Assembly: GCA_023974075.1 (NCBI GenBank)
Contig: JAMFTG010000333.1
Coordinates: forward strand, 108,532 to 172,531
Direction of reading: 5' to 3'
Origin: Chaenocephalus aceratus
Lineage: Eukaryota > Chordata > Actinopteri > Perciformes > Channichthyidae
Length of the DNA: 64,000 nt
The position numbers and the translations under genes were made by a program. This document shows, piece by piece, positions 55,244 through 64,000 of the stretch. Below the pieces are notes generated by a model that was given only the letters and a program-made list of their open reading frames with translations, ran no database searches and was not told the DNA's origin. Position 1 is the first letter of the stretch; each line of letters begins with the position of its first letter.

Positions 55244-56044
55244 TTATGTTGAGTGGGAGGCAGAGTCCTCTGTAAAGGTGAGATTCTTTTTCACCAGTAT
55301 AATGTCCATCGATGTCTGACTCTGTTTAAAAAGTTCTTTAAGCTTTGTAGCTTTTCCATCAATCATTTTCAGCCAAGCAGTCAATGATACCCGCACTGCT
55401 GTCTGAAATACTCCACATGTAGAATTAAAAGTCTCCAAAACAAAATCATCAGAGGGGTCCTTCCCCAGCGTCTCCAAATGGCTTGCACGGTAATACCATC
55501 GCCCCGATGGTCCGCTTTTAGTTTCCCAGACGGTGCTTGTCAGGACTCTTCTCACTTCTGGCAGCGGGGAAATAACTCTTTCTTCCTCCACATTGAGGGG
55601 CGGCGATGAAATCTCTTCTTTGATCTTGCATGCTGTCTGTGTTTCTTTGCTTTTCTTTGCAAATATCTTGTACACCGCTGGTTCCACTATGGTTTCTTGA
55701 TGCACTACTTCTTTCGGTACCGTGGTTGCGTGGCGATCTCTGGAAGACACCAGAGTTAACACAGCCCAATCTGTTGAGGTCAGTGTCGCTTTAACACTGC
55801 GGGGTCCGTACGTTTCTCCATTCTTCAGATTGTAGAAATGCAGTTCATTCGCCATATAGTTGAATACATAACCCCAAACATTGCCATTTTTTAGATTCCA
55901 TTCTTCATGAAGTTCTTCGGCTGGAGGCGTCTGAACCCGGCACATATATTGCATTCGTTTCTTGATTGGCGCTCCGGACTAATGGCTGTACGTTGTCACA
56001 GGCGTCTCACTGATTAAACCCATATCTATGCTTCTCTTTGCCAT
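55244..56044 (-). pseudogene. Gene 1, right-arm copy, nonsense at codon 22
   Basis: The ATG at 56044 and first 21 codons match the left copy. A CAG-to-TAG change then stops it before SGAPIKKRM. The rest is open, so a 236-aa product from the internal ATG at 55954 is formally possible. Amino-acid differences from 47689-48489 are few. Confidence 0.75.
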
Positions 56045-58094
56045 TTTTCTTTTTTGAAAAGTGCCTTGGTGATTGGAAATGACTGGCCTGTTATCTAGTT
56101 TGAGCGTATTTATTTTCGTCTATTTCCATCCCCTTACTTTTAAATGATCTGGTGAGGAGGGCGGGACATGTTATGTTGAGTGGAGGCGGAGCCCTTGTAC
56201 AAGCTGGAGGCTTCATGGAGTGAAATGGAGCAGAAACACACATTCTTTATGGGTATTATCCCAGTGTTCTAAATCTGCCTACCTTCCCTGCACTTTTGTG
56301 TATACAAGCTGAAAAAAGTAGATAATGAAGTACTTTGTTTTAGTAGATTTCGTTAACCCCCTGACTCTTAATGGCAGTTTGTGATTTTGAGGCTATTTCA
56401 GTGAAAAACAAGGCTGTTTTGAACATTTGCCAGATTTATGCTTAAATTCTCTGGTAAAGTTACTGAAAAGATACACTTTTGTGTATAAAAGAGGACCACT
56501 AACATAAAGTACTCTGATGAGATTTCGTTAGGATTCTGACTCTAAAAAGGCAAGTTTTTTTATTTAAAGACTTTTTTTACAGACATTCGGCAGATTATGT
56601 GTAAAGATGCCCCCCCTCCCCCCATCGAGGGAGACTCTGCGTCTGCTTTGGACCCTTTGTTCTGATCAGCCCTCCTGGAGCCGCATGGAGTGCTTGGGGG
56701 CAGGAACACATTTTAAGAAAACCTCTCTTTGTTGCCTACAACAAAATCTAATAGTACACCATACAGCCTCATATTGGGTTTCCTTATAGTGGTGTAAAGT
56801 AATTATAAAAGACAAAGATTATGTTTTTTAAATTGTTTTATTATTTCCTCTCTTCAGAGAGACTTTTCTTATATAGTTAGTACAAAAGTAATTACACATT
56901 AGTTCACAGTCGCTACAAATAAAAAAGAGAATATCCTCAGGTATCACTAATAAACAATATTACGACTTTCTGAGATATTTTCACACAATATACTTGTAAC
57001 TTGTTTTTTTTAATAGGGCTTCAATATATTTTGCATGTCATGCATAAACACAGTGTCATCTTTCTTGAAAACTGTCCGTTTTACAGAAGAGTGAAGAATA
57101 ATGGCTGTTTTCTGCTTCTTCATCCTCTGAATTTTCCTCCCCCCGTCCCTCTTCCTTCTCATCGCACATATAGTGTTCTAAATCTGCCTACCTTCCCTGC
57201 ACTTTTGTGTATAAAAGCTGAAAAAAAAGTAGATAATGAAGTACTTTGTTTTTAGTAGATTTCGTTAACCCCCTGAGGCAGTCCAAAAACTAAGAATCTG
57301 TCTCTTAACCCACCATCCCCCGAGAGCCGTAACATACTCAACTCCTACAGCAGCTCGGTTGTGAACTCCCATACAGAATGTCAGTCACTGCATAATGTTG
57401 CCAGTTTTTGAATGATTTTAATAGTTTGTTTTACTTCGCATATTGACTGGCTAATGTGCCATTTTATTTGTGTTTTACAGCTGTATTTGTCTGCCTTTCA
57501 TGTCTGTGTTTTATATGTTGTAACTTTGTACATGCTGCCCCTCTTGGCCAGGTCACTCGTGGAAAAGAGATTTTAATCTCAATGAGTTTTTTTACCTGTT
57601 AAATAAAGAATATATATATATATAATAATGATACTGGGCACCGTACCACTAAATTAGACATAGGTTTCCAAACTAGACCTCGGCCAAATAACAACACGCA
57701 AAGGCTTTTTATAGAAGAACCATGAATGTCTGTACAATGTCACGGCAATCCATCCAAATGTTGCTGATGTATTTAAGTTTAGACCACAGTCTTGACTACT
57801 GCTGTTTTGCATTTTATGGGAAAAGTAAAACATTCAGGCTCTTCTTACGGGCTTCTTTATGGCATGTATTACATTATATTCTAACAGTGAACGTCACATG
57901 AATAGATAATCAAAAGCTCACTCATTATGACACCTTAAGGAAACTTACTGACACTCAAGCGGATCCCCTTGGAGAAAAGTCAGAGTCTTTTGCAGTCAAA
58001 CCGGGGGGAGAAATCCTGCTCGTTCCTTCAACCTTCCTTACAGAGCCCCTCCTCCAACACACGTGACCAGAAAGAGGCTGTACTCTGAACCCAC

Positions 58095-58150
58095 CCACCC
58101 CTACGTCGCATTCGTTTCTTGACTGGCGCTTCAGACGGTTGACTTGGTAA
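58095..58150 (-). pseudogene. Truncated 5' piece of gene 1, right arm
   Basis: Mirror of 45575-45640 (cgtttcttgactggcgcttc). Confidence 0.55.
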
Positions 58151-58329
58151 GCTGAATTGTCTGTCTTTTTTTAATTTATTTTGAGCATATCTCTATATGG
58201 TCGTAGCCTAGTCATTTATACAGAGGCTTTCATCAGTGTGAAATTGCACATCAAAGGGGCAGGCATCAAAGGCTAATTAGATTAGACAACAAAGGGCTCT
58301 GAGGGTGAGGGGTCAAAGAGACTATCTTA

Positions 58330-58885
58330 TTCAATACATCAAAAAGACCTATACAACAGAGGGGGTGCCTGGGGCTAATCTAATTGCGGGGCAATTACTC
58401 CACTCTCGGGGTCAGGGGTCAGATACCTTAACTATCTTAATCAATACAACAAAAGACCTATACACAAAGGGGTGCCTGGGGCTAATCTAATTGCGGGGCA
58501 ATTACTCCACTCTCGGGGTCAGGGGTCAGATACCTTAACTATCTTAATCAATACAACAAAAGACCTATACACAAAGGGGTGCCTGGGGCTAATCTAATTG
58601 TGGGGCAATTACTCCACTCTCGGGGTCAGGGGTCAAATACCTTAGCTATCTTAATTGATACAATAAAATACCTATACACAAAAGGGGGTGCCTGGGGCTA
58701 ATCTAATTGGGGGCAATTACTCCACTCTTGGGGTCAGGGGTCAAATACCTTAACTATCTTAATTGATACAATAAAAGGCCTATACAAAGGGGGTGCCTGG
58801 GGCTAATCTAATTGGGGGCAATTACTCCACTCTTGGGGTCAGGGGTCAAATACCTTAACTATCTTAATTGCTACAATAAAATAAT
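58330..58885. repeat. Five-unit tandem repeat in right arm
   Basis: Mirror of 44843-45395, with units containing gtgcctggggctaatctaat. Confidence 0.9.
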
Positions 58886-59010
58886 CACTCCGGGGGGTCT
58901 TTCACGCCAATCTGACATCAAAGGACTTAGCTCATTTGCATAAGTAGGGAGAGGTATGACCTGTCACACCACCTGTCACTTTTTTGACGAGAGGAACATC
59001 ATTACTACTA

Positions 59011-59512
59011 CTACCATGGTCAACCATGGTCAGCCATTTGAATACTTGAACCATGGTCTCAAGAAACCATGGTCTACAGAAACCATGGTCGACAATCATT
59101 CTAATGAGGCTCATGCAGGCACCGTCACCTGATGGATGTATATAAAATAGTCTTTACATTTTCACCAACTGTTTAATGAGCATTTAATGAGTGTGTGTGC
59201 AACTATAGAGTGACAGTGTACTGTAGATGAAATTAAGTGCAATTAACATGATCTATACAAATATTTAAAAATTAAATGCTTGAAACTATTGAAAAGCTTG
59301 TATTAATATATATTATTTCCAGTCTGGTGGACCATGGTTTATGTCCATGGTACTAGTGGACCATGGTTTATGTCCATGGTAGACCATGGTTTATATCAGT
59401 GCTCTACCATGGTTGACTATGGTGCCATATCCCAACCATGTTCTACCATGGTCAACCATGGTTATACCATGGTTAATTGAACCATGTTCTACCATGGTCT
59501 ACAATGGTTCAT
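59011..59512. repeat. Right ACCATGGT-rich array
   Basis: Clusters of ccatggtcaaccatggt-type words at 59013-59092 and 59329-59512, separated by AT-rich sequence. It lies immediately outside the right arm, mirroring 44551-44714 in position but not in exact sequence. Confidence 0.8.
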
Positions 59513-59559
59513 TTCGTATGGGCTGCCCGTCTGCTGACACAGAGAAAGGCTGTCTGAGG

Positions 59560-61011
59560 AAGAGGAGGATGTCACCTGAGATTTTAGGGGAGCTTTCAAA
59601 TCGCTCCTTGAAGTTTTCTGCCAGTTTTGACACAAAATCCTTCATTACTGGATCTTCCGGCATTTAATTCTTCTCGCAGTGGAAAGTGCAGCTTCCTCCC
59701 ATGAATGTCTCTCTCCAAAAGGTGCAGCTTTGGCCGAAAAGCTTCAACCGCCTCGTACATCTCAGCAACAGTGTGGTTATTGCCTTGCAGCTGCAGGTTA
59801 AGGTGATTTAGATGAGACATGAAGTCACACAAAAAATTAACATCTGCTATCTGGTGTCAGTTAAAAAGCTCAAAAATGCATGGGCTTTTTGGCTCTGCAG
59901 GCTTGATAAGAACGACACCAGTTCATCACGCAGGTCGCACACCCTCTCCAGCACACGGCCCTTGCTCAGCCAGCGAACATCGTTGTGTAGTAAGAGATCC
60001 TTGTGTTCAGATGACATTTCCTCTAGCAACGATCTAAAAAGGCGATGCTGCAGACTAGAGCTCTCACGCACAAAGTTAACCAGTCTCGTCACAGTATCCA
60101 TAGTTTCTTTCATTTTTCCACACAGTTTTGCGCAAAACACTGATTTGTGAATGATGCAGTGAAATGTCAGAAGCGCTGGGTTAACGGCGGAAAGCCTGCT
60201 TACCAAGCCTTTGTGCTTTCCAACCATCGACGGAGCCCCGTTGGTTACAACAGAGACGATTTGACTCACATTCAAACCATTATTTTCGAAGAACTGTGTC
60301 AGCTCGTGGAAGATTATTTCCCCGGTCGTGCGCCCGGGCAGAGTAAGCAAACACAGCAGCTCTTCCCGAAATATCTTCCCATCAAAAAAACGTACGAACA
60401 CAGACAGCTGTTCAATGTCGGTTCGGTCACAGGACGAGTCTATGTCTCAGGATATAGCCTCTGTTTTCTTCAAATCCGTGAGTAGACTGGAAAAACACTC
60501 CTCCGCTAAAACCTCTACTCTTCTGGTTGCCGTTTTAGCCGACAGCGGCACCTGCTTTAGTAGCTCCACAACGTTTTTTTGTTGTGTCATGATTTAAAAC
60601 TTCACGAGCCATGTCTATCGCACACCGTTTAATTAACTCAGCATCAGCAAACGGCTTCTTGGCTCTAGCGAGCATCCAAGAGACGTGCAATGAGGCAGCT
60701 GTTGCGCTCTCTTGTGCCGATGTTGTTTTCGACATTGTGGAAACAGTGCTTGTATGATGCAAGCAACCTGCTATCTTTTGTGTGCGCTGGTCGGATTTCT
60801 CTCGATAGTTAGCATTAACACTGGAAGAATGAATAGAGGTGAAGTGCTGCTTCAGGTTGTCTGATTTGATTACAGCTACATTCTGCATGCAAATCAAACA
60901 AGTCGGTTTAGTATTGGTGTGGTCCGGTAAAAAAAAACAATACTTCTCAGTCCAGTCAATTTTGAACAGACGGTTCTCCTGGTCTACCTTCCTCTTCTTA
61001 GCGAATTCCAT
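59560..61011 (-). pseudogene. ZBED5-like hAT transposase, broken and C-terminally truncated
   Basis: Starts MEFAKKRKVDQENRLF. A BED-type finger follows (CLICMQNVAVIKSDNLKQHF ending in TSIH). Downstream are RFFDGKIFREELLCLL and VVTNGAPSMVGKHKGL (catalytic-core Asp region, normally TDGAPAM, here TNGAPSM). FHCIIHKSVFCAKL and HNDVRWLSKGRVLERV are hallmark ZBED5/FAM200-type blocks. Breaks: a frameshift near 60550, a TGA near 60450 and a stop near 59847. The frame ends in unrelated sequence near 59560, so the dimerisation domain is missing. Confidence 0.8.
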
Positions 61012-61130
61012 CCTGGGTTTGAGTTATCCACGGCCCGTTAGTGTCATGTTGGTCAATCGCTGGGATGACAGGCGGCTAGCTGGCGAGCTATTGTTTATCT
61101 GTGTTTGCCGCTATTCCAGGTGGTGACGAG

Positions 61131-61931
61131 CAGAGATGGGGTCGTTACTAAAAAAAGTAATATATTACATATTACTTTAAAAAAAAGTAATATATTACAC
61201 TACTTCGTTACTCTCTACATAAATGTGTTACTTTACTCGTTACTTTACTCGTTACTTTACTCGTTACTTTACTCGCAGGGCCGGCCCGCCCCTCCCTGCA
61301 GGCAGATCACGCAGACTGCTAAAGTTTTAAATGTTCTCTTTAGTTCAGTTTCCATTGTCGCATAAGACTGATCCAGATAGCTCCTGAATGTTTTCCTATT
61401 TGACCATGGCTGTCCTCTGTCTCCTGCTATCTATATATTTTGCGCAGTCTATCTCTGCTCACGCTGTTGCGTCAGCGTGTTCTCCTGCGTGTTGGCCATG
61501 TGTTGCACTGGAGCCAGACTGGAGCACACCGCAAAGACTTCAGCCGAGCACGTACGAACTGCGCATGCGTGAGTGGCAATAACTCTCCTTACCAGCAGGC
61601 GGTGGTAGTGTGTATTCGTCATTCAAAACAGGCAACAACCGGAAAACAGAGAAGAAGAACAGACTACGTGTGTGATATAAATAAACAACAGCTATGTGCG
61701 TTAGCTTCACCTTAGCATGTGTTCTTTGCAGGTGTTTGTTGAGGTTTGATTATGACTGATTTTAGAAAGTAACGAAGTAACGCGTGTCGGGGCAATGTTA
61801 GTAACTGTAGTGTGATTACTGAATTATAAAAGTAACGCGTTACACTACTCCGTTACCGACAAAGTAATATAATTACAGTAACGCGTTACTTTGTTACTTT
61901 GTTACTTTGTAACGCGTTACACCCAACTCTG
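61131..61931. mobile_element. hAT-like element G, copy 2 (inverted)
   Basis: Ends cagagatgggg and acccaactctg with 8-bp duplication gtgacgag at 61123-61130 and 61932-61939. Nearly identical to 39117-39904 in reverse orientation, implying recent activity. Confidence 0.88.
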
Positions 61932-61939
61932 GTGACGAG

Positions 61940-62400
61940 TAAGTCAAGCGCGCGAAGCACGTCTTGCATATGCACGCGATAAGGTCAAGGGTCAGGTTTA
62001 CGAGTGTCGACGGAGGTCAAAATAAAGCGAACTCGCGGACATTTTATTTTATGTTTTTATGTTATAACAAGTGAATGCCATGTAGATCAGCGCGGCCCAT
62101 GCATTTGCCTCTCGCGGGCCGGATCTTGCCCGCGGGCCGCTAATTGGAGTTGGCTGGGCTAGAGCTTGTACTGGCATATGATTTGATTGGCTGACGCTTC
62201 CACCGAAAGCTTCAGAAGCTTCAAAAGTTGAACATTGCTCAACTTTTGCAGCTTGAAACGTCAGGAAAGCTCCGCTCTGCTTCACACAATGCAGTTCGGC
62301 GAAAAGTGACGTCACCCCATTCAAAGTGAATGGGCAGAAGCGTTGGAAGAAGCTTCCAACACCGCTGTGTGGACAGGCCGTTAGGGATGATTTGTTAAAA
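61940..62400. other. Stretch without intact gene
   Basis: Part is probably the 5' end of the ZBED5-like hAT (gcgggccggatcttgcccg). Otherwise unrecognised. Confidence 0.35.
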
Positions 62401-62677
62401 ATATTAGATCAGACGTGGGCCTGTCGCGATAATCGGTAAATTGACTTATCGTACGATAAATAAAAATGGACTCGATAACTTTTCTGAGCTCGATAAATTG
62501 CCGTTTACATAAGGATGTGACCAGCATTTTAGCCAGGCGCACTGTGGCTGCCAGGCATGCTGTGGCTGCCGGCCACGCGCGCTGTGAGGGGCGGGGCTGA
62601 CACACAGCCAGGTCAGGACACTACGTGTGCACGTGCAGCAGCCAAATTAATAATATAGCGACAAGCGGGAGACAAAA

Positions 62678-62980
62678 ATGGAATTGGTTACAAAACCTAA
62701 CTACACATCTCGAGTCCCGGTGTGGCAGTATTTTGGATTCAAGCCAAATCAACGAGGCCAACCATACGGATTTGAATGAGCCAGGCAGTGTGTCGCATTG
62801 GTTTAAAAAAAGGTAGCGACAAAAGCAGGCAATACCACGCATTTTAAACTACACTTAAAACACAACCACCCCATTCCGTTTTCCCAGCTGGTAGCAAACA
62901 CGGCAGCTGGAGAGCCCCCACCTTCCCGACAGTTTACAATCAAAGATGCATTTGCCCGACAATGCAAAATGTCTACTTGA
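62678..62980 (+). pseudogene. BED finger N-terminus of a hAT (ZBED1-like) transposase
   Basis: MELVTKPNYTSRVPVWQYFG begins the finger. After a frame change, VATKAGNTTHFKLHLKHNHP continues it, with the His pair intact but the Cys pair damaged. FTIKDAFARQ then ends at TGA. Upstream ctgtcgcgataatcggtaaa at 62427 is a plausible hAT terminus. The rest of the transposase is replaced by LINE-tail-like sequence. Confidence 0.6.
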
Positions 62981-62984
62981 GCAG

Positions 62985-63040
62985 GTCTCCCTTGAAAAAG
63001 AGATCAATGATCTCAAGGGATACACCTGGATAAATAAAGG
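62985..63040 (+). repeat. LINE-like 3' tail
   Basis: cttgaaaaagagatcaatga, tctcaagggatacacctgg and ataaataaagg resemble the tail at 46105-46210. Confidence 0.45.
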
Positions 63041-63191
63041 CTTGAAATGAAATGAATGATGGTGTTCCTTGCTCGAAAACTTTGAAAAACAGATTTGGAT
63101 ATGGCCTGTTGAGGCATCTGGATCTTTGTATGGACAGTGGACTGTACACTTGACTGTTGTTTTAAGGAGTTTTTTTTTGCTTGTGAGACAA

Positions 63192-63197
<6 letters not shown>

Positions 63198-63233
<36 letters not shown>
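63198..63233. repeat. (TA)n microsatellite
   Basis: About 17 units with one interruption. Confidence 0.9.
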
Positions 63234-63234
<1 letters not shown>

Positions 63235-63620
63235 AGTGCTGTCAAAATTATCGCGTTAACGGCGGTAATTAATTTTTTGAATTAATTGCGTTAAAATATT
63301 TAACGCATTTAACGCATGTGCAGAATGGCCCGCCCCATACGTGCCACCAGTGGCAGCGCCAGGGTATGGCTGGGGTAGGCTACACCCATACCAAGAAATG
63401 GCTTAGCCCCACCATCAAAAATGATGTTAAAGTAAGCAAAATAAAGTCTGCCAACTCGCGGAGTAAATTGCACAGACAGCAGTTAGTAAGATTGATTTCA
63501 GTAGCCACGGTTTTGAAAACTTTTGTCACGTAGTGATCGTCTTCTCAATAGAACATCTTTGATAACGGCGTGGTGTTGTTGCAGGAAGTCCCGACGGAGA
63601 ATACTTTTGCTGTAGTACAG
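63234..63620. mobile_element. Start of a hAT-like repeat (tagtgctgtcaaaattatcg)
   Basis: taacgcatttaacgcatg and gcgttaac motifs are similar to hAT ends such as the one at 6806. No matching right end was located in the window. Confidence 0.35.
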
Positions 63621-64000
63621 GGGTGCACATAACTGGTACACAGATTATGTGCGTAATCTGAAATGCGTACCGTCACTTGTGTCACACAGCGCATTTGCGT
63701 ACCGACGTACTTGTGAAGCTTTTCCAGAAGGCGGTTAGATCACCGCACCGACTCTGTGCACACGGAGTGCACAGACAGGGCTGCTGTTAACGTCGGTCTG
63801 TACAACGGACTTGTGCCAAAACTACGCCAACCGGCTGCGGAGGGAGACTCGCCCCTTCACTGGAGAACTGCGCTAAAACAGCTGATCACAACGTCCACAC
63901 TCTGTGGTCACTCACGAAGTACTCCACTAGCTGCCGCCGCCCCCCCCCTCTGTCGACTTTCCTGAAATACTCCACTAGCCGCCGCCCCCCCCTCTGTCGA
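63618..64000. mobile_element. Start of another hAT-like repeat, runs off the window
   Basis: caggggtgcacataactgg begins at about 63618. The plus-strand frame at 63756-63965 has no recognised domain. Confidence 0.35.
63915..64000. repeat. Tandem duplication at window end
   Basis: tactccactagctgccgccg and tactccactagccgccgccc each lead into a C run and tctgtcga. Two units of about 47 bp. Confidence 0.8.

Larger units (their letters stand above)
52967..59012. repeat. Right arm of ~6-kb palindrome
   Basis: Inverted near-identical copy of 44715-50685, with all genes and repeats in mirror order. Differences include a 59-bp segment kept here, a one-base loss in gene 3 and a nonsense change in gene 1. 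Confidence 0.95.

Overview
The window looks like nuclear DNA of a ray-finned fish (probably a teleost). It is AT-rich and vertebrate-like, with GT-AG introns, AATAAA signals and long CA/GT microsatellites. It is packed with fish-type transposons: many hAT elements with 8-bp target duplications, a Tc1 element, THAP/YqaJ (ISL2EU-type) elements, tyrosine-recombinase retrotransposons of the Ngaro and DIRS1 kinds, jockey-type LINEs, and a short repeat tail containing gtaagtcgctttg. I recognise no ordinary host gene, tRNA, rRNA or CRISPR array. || Layout. 1-6797: the last exon of a DDE_4 transposase, a hAT nested in a hAT (363-4245 and 555-3147), and a spliced but frameshifted YqaJ nuclease gene on the minus strand. 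6798-10978: a divergent promoter split by a BED-finger hAT, then a plus-strand THAP-domain gene interrupted by another hAT. 10979-12133: LINE debris and a perfect 21-bp hairpin. 12134-17679: a Ngaro-type element on the minus strand with split direct repeats, a broken tyrosine recombinase and two tandem-repeat blocks. 17955-25443: a second, largely inverted THAP/YqaJ-type mosaic with about 640-bp inverted arms. It holds a YqaJ exon and a DDE-like piece joined in frame to a histone H3 tail with its 3' stem-loop. 25500-33060: more repeats, including a solo Ngaro repeat, a TTAA MITE, a LINE ORF1 esterase piece, a near-complete Tc1 pseudogene, a deleted hAT and an inverted copy of the 22.9-24.7 kb segment. 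33505-36083: an unassigned element with about 75-bp terminal inverted repeats and a 6-bp target duplication, enclosing a hAT. || 37740-59012 is the unusual part. A gene of unknown family (gene 1) occurs at 38568 and at 47689, and inverted at 56044, with truncated 5' pieces near 45580 and 58150. The copies at 47689 and 56044 lie in a nearly perfect inverted repeat with arms of about 6 kb (44715-50685 and 52967-59012) around a 2.3-kb spacer. Each arm carries gene 1, a 42-codon ORF, a 165-aa-type gene (gene 2) and a 154-aa-type gene with a possible Bcl-2-like fold (gene 3). The spacer carries a five-exon gene with clean splice sites and a small acidic gene. Several of these genes are preceded by the same TATA-bearing module of about 50 bp. 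The two arms have decayed in complementary ways, so together they hold one undamaged copy of each gene. This is the best candidate for an undescribed system, either a virus-derived multi-gene element or an ampliconic palindrome. || 59010-64000: arrays of ACCATGGT, a ZBED5-like hAT pseudogene with a nested hAT-like element, a second BED-finger remnant and the starts of two more hAT-like repeats.
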